From Pycnococcus provasolii (Eukaryota; Chlorophyta; Pseudoscourfieldiophyceae; Pseudoscourfieldiales): a stretch of 64,000 nucleotides of DNA. Under the pieces are notes generated by a model. The model was not told the origin of the DNA, searched no databases, and saw only the letters and a list, made by a program, of their open reading frames with translations. The translations under genes were made by a program, and so were the position numbers. This document shows positions 28,922 to 40,575 of the stretch, piece after piece; the first letter of the stretch is position 1; every line of letters starts with the position of its first letter. The stretch covers positions 458,244 through 522,243 of the forward strand of contig CP150580.1 of NCBI GenBank assembly GCA_049487715.1, given 5' to 3'.

Positions 28922-31439
28922 ATGAAGGTGCCCTCCACCTCCGCCTCCGCCGGTGGTGAGGGTGGTGAGGGTGAGGGTCCTGCTTCGTTGCAACGACCGG
29001 CGTTTCAAGGACCGGCGTCTCCAACTGCGGCCAGTGCACAGCCTCCCCAGCAGCAGCAGCAGGCAACAACAGCAGCAGCAGCAGCAGCAGCAGCTCACAC
29101 GACACAGTCCATCATCACGACGCGAAAGGCCAAGGCACTCCTGCCGCCGGAGGAGCAGTCCGCCGCAGCTGGGGCGACGCCGCCTCCCACCAAGGCGTCG
29201 AAGAACGCCGCGGCGCGCAGCCAAACGCTCACGCAAGCGCAGCCACCAGGCTCGGCGCCACCTCTGCACGAGTTCCCAAGCGCCAACGCGTTTCTGGACG
29301 CGCTCGCAACCAAGCTGACTGCGATCGACAGCGACGGCTTCTTCGCGGCGCCCGTCACGGACGAAATTGCACCCGGATACTCCGCCGTCGTCTCGCGTCC
29401 GATGGACCTTGGCACGATACGCACGAAGCTCTCCGGTGGGACGTACACGCACTGGAACCAGCTCAACGCAGACTTTGACCTCATGTGCAACAACGCGTTT
29501 GCGTACAACGACAAGAAGTCCGTCGTGCACCGCGCCGCACTGAACCTGCAGCGCTCTGGGAAGCGCATCCTGCAGCTCTGGGAACTGCAGGGAAGGAAGG
29601 CACTCGCCGTTCAGATGAACGAACGGGGAATCGCGTGGACGGCACCGGACGTCACGGCGTCGACGGATCGTCGTGTCGACGTGGGTGCGAAGAACGACCC
29701 GTTCACCGAGGAAATCAAGGCACCGGTCGCGGCACCGCCGTCGTTCGCCGAAGCGAAAGCGGCGGCGGATGCTGCCATCGCCGCCGCTGCCGGTGCGGTG
29801 CAGCCGCGCATCGTCGTCGAGCGTCTCAGTCGTCCGAAGCGCGAACCAAGTGATCCGCAGATCAGAAAGGTGCCGTCGTCCACGGCGGCGGCAGCAGCAG
29901 CAGCAGAAGAAGAAGAAGCGGCAGTACACATGGACGATGACGACGTGCGACCACCACCATCGACCATACACGACTCTGCCAACGCCGACGCCGACGCAGC
30001 AGATGCATCAGCAGAAGAGAGCAGCAGCAGCAGATGTTGCACCACCACCGTTACAAACATCGTCAGAACCGCCAGCACAACCATCATCAGAACCTCCAGC
30101 ACAACCAGCAAATCCACCACCCACCACTACCACGAAATCGCAACCACCACCTGCACAAACATGCAACGGGAGATCGTCCGCACGTGCAAGGCGTGCACCA
30201 TCGGCGATGGCGATGTACGATACGGCACATCACCCTCTTCTGAATAAACACAACAAGAAGGAGAAGGAGACGGCCGCCAACGCCACCACGGGTGGTGCAG
30301 AAGCAAAGCAGGAACTGCCTGCACCTGCACCTGCACCTGCGCCCGCGCCCGCACCGAAGAAGGCTGCCAGACATCAAACGAAGCAACAACAACAACACAA
30401 CAAACAATGCCTCACCGCCGCGAAAGGAGAAGATCACAAAGCAGCGAAGTCCAAAAACGCAAAGGCAGCTGCGGCGGCGGCGGCGGCTGCGGCAGCGGCA
30501 GTGGCAGCAGCAGCAGCTGCAGCTGCGGCGGCGGCGGCAAAGGCGAAGGACGATCTGGCCAGCAAAGAAAAGGGAATGCCATCGCCCAAGCCGAAGGAAT
30601 TGCCCGCACACCTCATGTTGCACGAATCAGAAATGGAACCTGTGGAGCCAATTGGGTGTGACCTCGACGACGAGCTCGCTGTGTGCGCCGTGCGCACGAT
30701 TGGGCAGGCTGATGCGCTGCTAACAGACATGGCAAGCTACGAGCGCGAGCTGCTAGCATCTTCGGACGTTGCAGCGCAGGCTGTCGCGGAGGCGGACGCG
30801 ATTGCGGCGAAGGAGGAAGAGATTGCGGCGCGAGCACGTGCCGCCGCCGCCGCCACGGCTGCCCGCGAGGCTGCGCGCATCGCCGCGCGGGAGCAGAAGG
30901 CGCTTGCGGCGCAGGCGGCGCGCAGCGCAAAGCTTGCAGCCAAGCAGCTTAAGCAGGCTGCTAAGCCTAAGCCGCCGGCGCCGTCGACCGCCGCAACCGC
31001 GGCGGCGACTGCAGCTGGTGGGACTACGCCACGGGACGGCGCGGTGACGACCACATCGACGGCACGGAAAAGACGGCGTGAGCCTGACATTGGCGAGATT
31101 GTTCTGACGGGCGGTGCCCTCGGTGGCGGTCCTTCGCGCATCGAGTCCATCAAGGCTGTTGACATCGTCACGCCCGGCGTTCGCTCGGTGGAGCCTCCCG
31201 AGGAGCGCATCAAGCGCATGAAGTTCGATCCGAGCAACCTCGCCGCGTCGCATTTGGACGATTCCTTTTACCAGCGTCTGCATGCGCCACATGAGAAGGC
31301 TGAGCGAGAGAGATACAGCGCAGCCATCTCGTCGGGTCGCCGAGGCGCCGCTGGTGGAGGCGGCGCCCCGCCGGCAGCAGCAGCAAACGCCACCGCCACT
31401 ACCACCGCCGCCGCTGCTAACGCCGCAAACAACGTGTAA
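28922..31439 (+). CDS. Bromodomain protein (BRD7/9-like reader), with an internal frame change
   Basis: ATG 28922 (MKVPSTSASAGGE) opens a frame with Gln and Ala runs, then a bromodomain at about residues 120-215: FFAAPVTDEIAPGYSAVVSR, PMDLGTIRTKLSGGTY, and the acetyl-lysine-binding NNAFAYNDKKS. Around 29945-30035 the frame must change. Either a 73-base GT-AG intron (29945-30017, phase 0) is removed, or one base is missing in the AGC repeat at 30015-30033. The continuation in the other frame runs to 31439 with Pro/Ala/Lys-rich sequence, a 27-residue Ala run (interrupted by one Val), and a more conserved tail (PPEERIKRMKFDPSNLAASH). Bromodomain proteins read acetylated histones. The BRD7/9 subgroup belongs to SWI/SNF-type remodelers. 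Whether the break is intronic or a defect is unresolved. Confidence 0.7.
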
Positions 31440-31716
31440 GCTTCCGCTTTTCCTTTCTTTTTTCAGCCTAAAGTTACCAACTGCCCATCATGCCATTGAT
31501 TGGATCACACCGTAGACTATGGTGACACCATCCGCCGATGGATGTTTGCTCCCGACCATTTGGGTGGTCAGGCATGCACCCAGACCAACGATTCAGGCAG
31601 TACTGCTAAATTCTACTCTGTCTCGCGCTCCCCTCTCCAGCACTCTCCGGCCGATTGCGTTTTGGCGCCGTCGCGCTCGCCATATTCCTGCGGCCGCACA
31701 TCCTGCGCCCGCCTGC

Positions 31717-33402
31717 ATGCCCGGCCTGCTGCCAACCATCAGCGGTGCCTCCTCTCTTGCGTCGCTCAAGAAGCCGTCCAAGGAGAACTCGTCGCTCCCG
31801 CTGCCGCGGTGGATGGTCGCTCTAGCGTACCGCGTGCCCTTCATGTCTCAGCTGGCTCAGTCGCGCATGCCCCAGCTTGTTGTCCTGGCTTTGCTTCTCG
31901 CAACCTTGCTCTTTGCTTTTGGCGGCGGCGGATTCACAGCTTCAGGATCGTCTTCACACGATCGGCGAACGCACCATGACTCCACTATGGGTCAAAGGTC
32001 GGCGGTCAGCACCGCTGACACGGTATCCGCCGTTTCGTCGTCGTCGTCGTCGCACACCGGGGCACATGTGTCGAAGCCGCACCAAGCAAGTGCTCTTCCC
32101 ACCGCCACAGTACGTTCGTCATCGTCGTCGTCGCCGTCTTCTGCCACCGCCTCGAAAGCTATGGACACTGTCGGCAAAACTCCCGAGTTTGTGTACGGGG
32201 GCAAGTGGGCCTTGCACCGCTCGCACGCGTCACTCGACGCGGATACCACGCCTACGCCGTCGTGCCACGCCACAACGCTCGTGCACCTTCCACCTGGTAA
32301 CCGCATTCTCATGGCCTGGTTTGGCGGCACGTTCGAGAGCGCGGAGGACGTCGCCATTTGGACCGCCATACGAGAGGCGGACGGCACGTGGGGCGAGCCC
32401 ACGCGCGTCGCCAAGGTGTTCCGCAACGTTCCATACAACGGCAAGAACCTTCCCGGCGAGCCGCGGAGAGAAGGTGGCGAGCCGCACTGGAATCCCGTGC
32501 TGTTCTGCGCGGACGATGACGGAGTGTGCCACGGCACAATCCACCTGTACTTCAAGGTTGGGTGGAAGATCGCGCACTGGGAGACGTTCGTCGTCGCCAG
32601 CGACGACGGTGGAACGTCGTGGTCGGAGCCTGCCGAGCTCGTGCCAGGCGACCACACGGGCGGGCGCGGGCCGGTGAAGAACAAGCCAATCAAGCTCTCG
32701 GATGGCGCGTGGGTTTCGCCCGCGTCGCTCGAAAATCCTCTGCCAGGTCGACGTGGACACCAAGGGCCGGGTAAGGCGAACCAGTGGCGCGCATTCGTCG
32801 ACATATCCCGCGACGAAGGCCAGACGTGGCACGCGACGGAGCCCATATACCCCGCGGAGGTGGGCGTTGGCGTGATCCAGCCCACGCTGTGGGAGAGTTC
32901 GCCAGGGCACGTTCACATGATGCTGCGATCGTCGAAAGACATGACAAAACACCCGATGGCCATTTGGCGCTCCGACTCCAAGGACGGTGCGCGCACTTGG
33001 TCACCACCACATCGTGTCAGCCTGCCAAACAACAATGCCGGCTTGGATGTTGCACGCGTTCCGTCTGGCGCGCTCGTGCTCGTGTACAACCACCAACGCG
33101 AGGGACGCTATCCTCTGCGCCTCGCTCTTTCGGACGACAACGGCGCAACGTGGCCCGTCTGGATCAACATCGAGACGGAACCTGGTGAAGTGAAGGGTTG
33201 GCACGAATTTTCGTACCCATCCATCGTTCCCTGGCCCACCTCGTTCGACGAGGAGGGCGTTAGCGTCAGCTACACGTGGCATAGGGTGCGCCCTGCATTC
33301 TTTGCCATCTCCGTCGCGGAGTTGCGCAGAAGGAGCGAGCATCGTGCGGCTTCCGGAGGTGGCGCGGATCATGCTGCAGCCAATCACCACCGCCACCCGT
33401 GA
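31717..33402 (+). CDS. Sialidase-like (BNR/Asp-box) type II membrane protein
   Basis: 561 residues from ATG 31717. An in-frame ATG at 31519 is possible, but the bases between have less coding character. A membrane anchor at about 52-68 (PQLVVLALLLATLLFAF) follows a basic cytoplasmic tail, then a Ser/Thr-rich stalk. The catalytic region is a six-bladed propeller with four Asp boxes: SDDGGTSW, SRDEGQTW, SKDGARTW and SDDNGATW. Motifs GNRILMAWFGGTFESAED, PVLFCADDDG and SLPNNNAGLDVARVPSGALV resemble the bacterial and plant exo-sialidase-like family (COG4692 type). It may cleave sialic-acid-like or other glycosides at the cell surface or in the Golgi. True substrate is unknown, since green algae are not known to make typical sialic acid. 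Confidence 0.75.
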   Translation: MPGLLPTISGASSLASLKKPSKENSSLPLPRWMVALAYRVPFMSQLAQSRMPQLVVLALLLATLLFAFGGGGFTASGSSSHDRRTHHDSTMGQRSAVSTADTVSAVSSSSSSHTGAHVSKPHQASALPTATVRSSSSSSPSSATASKAMDTVGKTPEFVYGGKWALHRSHASLDADTTPTPSCHATTLVHLPPGNRILMAWFGGTFESAEDVAIWTAIREADGTWGEPTRVAKVFRNVPYNGKNLPGEPRREGGEPHWNPVLFCADDDGVCHGTIHLYFKVGWKIAHWETFVVASDDGGTSWSEPAELVPGDHTGGRGPVKNKPIKLSDGAWVSPASLENPLPGRRGHQGPGKANQWRAFVDISRDEGQTWHATEPIYPAEVGVGVIQPTLWESSPGHVHMMLRSSKDMTKHPMAIWRSDSKDGARTWSPPHRVSLPNNNAGLDVARVPSGALVLVYNHQREGRYPLRLALSDDNGATWPVWINIETEPGEVKGWHEFSYPSIVPWPTSFDEEGVSVSYTWHRVRPAFFAISVAELRRRSEHRAASGGGADHAAANHHRHP

Positions 33403-33799
33403 ATTGGGGGGAATCGTCGTGTATGATGTTTTGTTGCCCGCTTGACAATTTTAATTTTTTTTTGAAGGTCTAACAATTTACGACTTACTATGATACGCGT
33501 CCCTTGTTGATTGACCACGGATCTGGACTCGTCAATCCTGCAAACCACGTGAGACGTTCGTTGCCCACCTTGGCATCGCCACCCTTGTGCAGTCCAACGG
33601 TGTCACCTTGAGTGGTCTTGAGAGTTGTGAGCCTGGGTTCCCTTCACTTCAGTTTAGGGGTTTCAGTTTAGGGGTTTCAGTTAGGGTATTAAGTTAGGGC
33701 TAGGGGTTTCCAATCGGGTTCTTTCTTCGGCGTTTTTCTGTGACTTGTTGTTCCCCCTCTTGTTGTTGTTGTTGTTGTTGTTGTTGTTGATTTTTCCCC
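33403..33799. promoter_or_regulatory. Promoter region with five TTAGGG-like boxes
   Basis: 33651-33711 has AGTTTAGGGGTTT twice, TTAGGGTATT, TTAGGGC and TAGGGGTTTC, 90-150 bases before the TPR-Aha1 start. A TTG run sits at 33759-33788. No coding sequence. Confidence 0.5.
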
Positions 33800-35548
33800 A
33801 TGGCAGACACCACATCAATGTTGCGCTCGGGCACGGGCACGGGCACGGGACTTTCTGTGGAAGATCATATAAGGAGAGACCAGCAGAGAGACACGCTAAT
33901 GCGCAACGAAGGCTTGATTGCGTCGGGCATGCTCTCGTTCGTCAACGCAGACGCAGGGAAGGGTGACGGCGGGTACGCAGCGGCGATGGCGAAACTCGCG
34001 CAGAACACAACGACGCGCGACTACACGAACGACTCGAACTTCTGCGAGAAAATCAAAGCGCTGTGGGGCCCAGACCCGTCAGACGTGCTCAGGAGACACG
34101 CGAACGACCCACGGTTCATGGCGGCGGTCATGGCACTCAACGGATACGACCTCGACGTCACGGAAGATGACTTGAGGAAGGCGGAGAAGGGCGGGCACGT
34201 CGCACCCACAGCCGCAGCACGCGCGACGGACGAGGAGAGCATCGCGAAAACGATCAGCTCCGCGCCAACTGCAAGAAACGCGGGGCGGCTCTTCTTCGCC
34301 GAGGCGAACAGCAGGAAGAAGACTGTCAAGCAGCAGCCACGCCGGTGCCTGGAACTTGCGGCAGCGCTCTTCAAGCACGCCGCTCAGCTCGCGCGCGACG
34401 CGAAGTGGGGCGTCGAAGGCGACGACGAAACGACCAGCCTTGACGAGGTGGGAAACGTCGGAACGGAAGGTGGCGATCCCCGTGAAGCGCCGACGCCGGC
34501 TGAGCGCGACGCTTTTGTCGCAACGTGCATGTCGAATGCCGCGATGGCATTCCTCAAGCTGGAGAGATGGAAACTTGCCTCGGACGCGGCGCGTGAGGCG
34601 CTGAGTTCTCACGCAGACGACGTGCCAGCGCCAAACGCCAAGTACACCTTTGCACGTGACAAGGCTCACTACCGCCTTGCAAAGGCTTGCGAGGCGCTCA
34701 GCGACCTTGACGGTGCCGCCGATCATATGGCGGCTGCAGCGTCATGCGCGTCTGCAGGCGTCGAAGCGGCGGCGGCGGCGGTGAGGGCGGACATGACCAA
34801 GTCCGCGCTCGTGCGGAGACAGCCGTACGCGTCGGCGGAAGTGAAGAAGCAGGTGAAGGATGCTGATGTACTGAAAAAGGAGGCTGCGACGCTCGCCGAG
34901 AAGCGCAGGGCTCGCGACGAGTCGAGGAGAACGCGCGCTCCCGACGCGATGACCGCGGGACTTAGGGGAGGCGGCGTCATGCTGCACTCTGCGTCCGACG
35001 CAAAGAAGATGGAGGAAACGCCTCGTATCGTGGAGGTTTCTGACGGCGGCGGCGATGACGACAAGAATGGTGTCGACCAGCAGCTCGCGAGCGCGTACTC
35101 CCAGGGAGTGTCGCGTGAAGTGGACTGGTCGCATTTCCTTCGTCAGCTCATTGGCAAGGCATTCGATGGTGCATGTCACGACTTTGGCGACGGCGCGATT
35201 CGCGTCACGGGCGTGGACTGGCACGCTTACGACGGCCACGCGAGCATTCAGGAGAAGCGTGGCCGTCGCAGTCTGTTCTACGAGCTTGACGTCATGCTTG
35301 ATTGGGTTGCGGAGAGTCGTCGTGGCGATGATGCCAAGATGCAGGGTAAGCTCCGGCTGTACAACGTGGCGCAGGACACGACGTACGAGCCTGGCGGCGA
35401 CCCAGACAAGTGCTACATGTACAGCGTGGGCATGCGACCTGCGACGAGCGCGTTTGAGAGGGCGGTTGCCGAGAATGCCGAGGAGCTGTTCCACGTCGTG
35501 TGCGAACGCGTTGGTGTGAACGTCATCTCCCAGCTCGTGCTCAAGTGA
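33800..35548 (+). CDS. TPR-Aha1 fusion, putative Hsp90 co-chaperone
   Basis: 582 residues from ATG 33800 (MADTTSMLRSG). Near residue 70-115 is a helical segment with DPSDVLRRHANDPRFMAAVM, similar to the STI1/DP motif of Hop-type co-chaperones. Residues about 150-320 form tetratricopeptide helices (SNAAMAFLKLERWKLASDAA, AHYRLAKACEALSDLDGAA). After a charged linker, residues about 435-575 match the Aha1 N-terminal domain (EVDWSHFLRQLIGKAF, GHASIQEKRGRRSLFYELDV, then GKLRLYNV), the part that stimulates the Hsp90 ATPase. Having client/Hsp90 TPR and Aha1 activity on one chain is unusual. A TGTAA signal follows at 35582. Confidence 0.7.
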   Translation: MADTTSMLRSGTGTGTGLSVEDHIRRDQQRDTLMRNEGLIASGMLSFVNADAGKGDGGYAAAMAKLAQNTTTRDYTNDSNFCEKIKALWGPDPSDVLRRHANDPRFMAAVMALNGYDLDVTEDDLRKAEKGGHVAPTAAARATDEESIAKTISSAPTARNAGRLFFAEANSRKKTVKQQPRRCLELAAALFKHAAQLARDAKWGVEGDDETTSLDEVGNVGTEGGDPREAPTPAERDAFVATCMSNAAMAFLKLERWKLASDAAREALSSHADDVPAPNAKYTFARDKAHYRLAKACEALSDLDGAADHMAAAASCASAGVEAAAAAVRADMTKSALVRRQPYASAEVKKQVKDADVLKKEAATLAEKRRARDESRRTRAPDAMTAGLRGGGVMLHSASDAKKMEETPRIVEVSDGGGDDDKNGVDQQLASAYSQGVSREVDWSHFLRQLIGKAFDGACHDFGDGAIRVTGVDWHAYDGHASIQEKRGRRSLFYELDVMLDWVAESRRGDDAKMQGKLRLYNVAQDTTYEPGGDPDKCYMYSVGMRPATSAFERAVAENAEELFHVVCERVGVNVISQLVLK

Positions 35549-35597
35549 AGAAGATTTGTTGTTGCATGCGTTTGAAGAATTTGTAACATTACATACA

Positions 35598-36554
35598 CTA
35601 CAGGCCTTCCGGCACGAATCCGAAGTTCACCCACGCGTTTTGTTTGGAGGTTCCTGTCGTGACGTAGTCCAAGAACGCCTCATCACCTTTCTCCAGCTCG
35701 TTCAGGCTCGCGTTCATCGGCGTCAATCCAACCAGCTCGTCGCCTTCTCTTCTGATGAGAGGGTACGGCTTTGCGGCGCCGAAACTGTGATTGCACAAGT
35801 CAATAAAAGGAAGCAGGCCAACCTCAGCGCCGCCGCCAAACGCGCGACTTGAGACGTGAGCCATCGACCATAGGACGTCGTCGACCGTCGCGCCGCACAG
35901 CACGCCACGAAACTCGTCGACGAGCTGCTCGGCATTCGCGCGCGCGCCTGTGGCGGCTTGTATGGCTTGGTCAGCCGCTTCGTTGGGATCAGGAACGCCG
36001 ACGTCGCGAGCAGCCATGACGACGTCTTCCTTGCTTGCGCTTGCTGCCAAGTAGAATCCCGACGGAGGTTCGTCAGGTAAGCATGCGACGTATGCGCGGT
36101 AGAATGCCCTATGAGCTTTCGCTCGTTCGCTTGCGAGCAGCATGGCTAGCACGAGTTCAGCGGGTAAGTTTTTCATTCTGAGCGCTCTTTGAGGCTGAAA
36201 CTTCGCGAGGAGTGAAGCTGCAAACTCGTCGCGTGCCCTTGCTCCCGATAGAACGCACTTGGTTGGGATGGCTATCAAAGCGTCTTGTTCGTTGTTTTCG
36301 TTGGATTCGCAGCACACGACACCTCTCGTGTTTGTGGTGGTTGCGCGGTCGACAAGACGCAGGCTGGCGTGCACATGCCCGCCGTGTTCGTGTATCCAAG
36401 TGCGCAGGTCGTTGTCCACCGCCGCGGTGGCGTCGCTTCTCTGGAGCGTGTAGACGCGTGCGCGCGTGTTTCCCGTTGCTCGCGCCAACGTTGTGCATCG
36501 GCGCCGCGTCACCGCCGCACCTCCGGCGGCCCTCCTACGTGTCGTGTTGGACAT
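35598..36554 (-). CDS. SET-domain protein methyltransferase (Rubisco LSMT/SETD3-like)
   Basis: 318 residues from ATG 36554. The leader is Arg/Thr-rich and could target the plastid. The SET core is split as in the LSMT family: an N-terminal part (TRGVVCCESNENNEQDALIA, IPTKCVL), the i-SET helical insert (FYRAYVACLPDEPPSGFYLA), and the C-terminal S-adenosylmethionine-binding part LLPFIDLCNHS with the substrate-Lys pocket YVTTGTSKQNAWVNFGFVPEG. It is shorter than typical LSMT (about 480 residues) and lacks most of the C-terminal Rubisco-binding lobe, so the substrate may differ. TTACA immediately follows the stop on this strand, shared with the convergent TPR-Aha1 gene. Confidence 0.7.
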   Translation of the reverse strand: MSNTTRRRAAGGAAVTRRRCTTLARATGNTRARVYTLQRSDATAAVDNDLRTWIHEHGGHVHASLRLVDRATTTNTRGVVCCESNENNEQDALIAIPTKCVLSGARARDEFAASLLAKFQPQRALRMKNLPAELVLAMLLASERAKAHRAFYRAYVACLPDEPPSGFYLAASASKEDVVMAARDVGVPDPNEAADQAIQAATGARANAEQLVDEFRGVLCGATVDDVLWSMAHVSSRAFGGGAEVGLLPFIDLCNHSFGAAKPYPLIRREGDELVGLTPMNASLNELEKGDEAFLDYVTTGTSKQNAWVNFGFVPEGL

Positions 36555-39112
<2,558 letters not shown>

Positions 39113-39265
39113 ATGCTCTCGCTTCGTCTCGCTTAGCTCTACGCTTTGCTCAAGAAGGTGACTGGTGATTTCGGTAGCTCCGTGAGGCCACCAAAGCTGG
39201 CCTTGACCTGCGCGTTTTTAAACTGTGCAACGGACTCTTTTTTTTTCCTCATGAATGAATGAAAA

Positions 39266-40360
39266 TTACATAACTTTGTCCAATGTCCTCTCTCGGACGA
39301 CGTGGTAGCGCGCTCTTGCCTCCAACTCGACTGTTTTTGGCAAGGTTGCCTCTGGGACTCCGACGTGCTCGAGCATGAAACTAGCAGCTGTCATACCCCA
39401 AGCGAGGCAATCTGCAGGGGACTGGCGATCGTGCATCGCGCTCACAAATGCTCCACAGCACGCGTTGCCACACCCCGTTTCATCAACCACGTCGACATTT
39501 CCCACGGCAGGTGCGACGCAGACACCCCCGCGATGTGCGTAGACAGCACCGAGCTCACCTGCCCGCACAAGCGCATTCTCAAATCCGTGCTCGTCGCGCA
39601 GTCTCACCGCGGCTGATTTGGCGTCGACTGTTTCGTCGTCGCCCATCATCGCACGTGCCTCCACGAGATTGGGAGAAAGCACGTCCACGGCACTGCTGAG
39701 CTTCGCAAGAGCTTGCGACGTAAGAGGTGCAGACGTCGGTTTGAAGGTCTCCACGGACACAAGTGCACCAGCCTCTCTAGCTCCCGCGAGCACGTCCCAT
39801 GGCGGATGTTCGACGTCAATCCCAAGATGCACGACATGCGCCGCCATCGTTTCCGCGCACCACGCTGGGCGCAGCATGGCAATTTGTCCGTCTCCATGTT
39901 GCGTGCGCCAGACTTGCGTTCGTTTGCCGTCGCGTTCGCACACCTGCCACGCACGAGGTGTTGGCAGGTGTTCGTCGTACGCGATGGCTGCAAGGTCCAC
40001 GCCCATTTCCCTTAGCCAGCTGAGACAGGCGTCTGGCAAGTCGTTTCCGACGCGTGCACAGAGCGCGACGTTCGTTTGCTTGTCCGCGGCGTGTGCAAAG
40101 ACTCGCGCCCCGAAGATGGTTTGCGGCCCTCCTCCTCCGAGTCGTTCCATGAACGTGGTTCCGTCGTGCCTGACGATGTCGTCGACGATTATGCTGTACG
40201 CCAAGAGGTCCCAACATGTGGTCGTCCTATTATCAACATGGATAGCTGGCGTGAATGCCTTTCCCCTCTCCCTATTGAGTGAGCGAGTGCGTGATTGTTC
40301 GATTGAGCGAGGCGACGTGATCTGCTTCCGAGACGGTTTGGAGCCGGTGCGGTGCGCCAT
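39266..40360 (-). CDS. PfkB-family carbohydrate-kinase-like protein with substituted catalytic Asp
   Basis: 364 residues from ATG 40360. The basic leader of about 45 residues may be a targeting peptide or 5' leader. The fold starts CWDLLAYSIIVDDIVRHDGT, continues MERLGGGGPQTIFGARVFAH (first PfkB motif, GGGP-x-x-x-x-x-GA) and LSPNLVEARAMMG, and has the second signature as DETGCGNACCGAF. In most members this reads DTxGAGD, with the last Asp acting as catalytic base; here it is Asn. Similar Asn versions exist in the MAK32-type group. The protein may be a weak kinase, may use another base, or may only bind nucleoside or sugar. TTACA lies about 10 bases past the stop. Confidence 0.7.
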   Translation of the reverse strand: MAHRTGSKPSRKQITSPRSIEQSRTRSLNRERGKAFTPAIHVDNRTTTCWDLLAYSIIVDDIVRHDGTTFMERLGGGGPQTIFGARVFAHAADKQTNVALCARVGNDLPDACLSWLREMGVDLAAIAYDEHLPTPRAWQVCERDGKRTQVWRTQHGDGQIAMLRPAWCAETMAAHVVHLGIDVEHPPWDVLAGAREAGALVSVETFKPTSAPLTSQALAKLSSAVDVLSPNLVEARAMMGDDETVDAKSAAVRLRDEHGFENALVRAGELGAVYAHRGGVCVAPAVGNVDVVDETGCGNACCGAFVSAMHDRQSPADCLAWGMTAASFMLEHVGVPEATLPKTVELEARARYHVVRERTLDKVM

Positions 40361-40575
40361 GACTGACGTTGTGCACGGTTCCCGACCTCCGAGGTGAAGG
40401 GGGTGGAGCTCGAGGGAGGGAGGGAGGGGAGGAGGGAGCGAGCTGTCTGCGAGCTGTCACTTCCCGACAATTATTATTCGGGGTTTGGCCAATGCGCATT
40501 ATTCGGGGTTGGGTTCCCTTCCCGCCTTCACTGCGATCCAACTTCCTCCATCTTCCCTTCCCGCTCCTCCCTGTC
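40361..40575. promoter_or_regulatory. Divergent promoter with paired ATTCGGGGTT motifs
   Basis: ATTCGGGGTTTGG at 40476 and ATTCGGGGTTGGG at 40501, 25 bases apart, lie 75-100 bases before the ATG at 40576 and between the two divergent genes. Confidence 0.45.

Noticed and set aside
28802-29971. 389-codon minus-strand frame opposite the bromodomain gene
   Set aside because: Low-complexity Arg/Cys/Leu composition mirroring CAG/GCA repeats; the plus strand carries a clear bromodomain.
31519-31716. Upstream ATG (31519) as start of the sialidase-like protein
   Set aside because: The 66 extra codons have weaker GC3 bias and no recognisable targeting feature; the ATG at 31717 precedes the cytoplasmic tail and anchor. 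It cannot be fully excluded.
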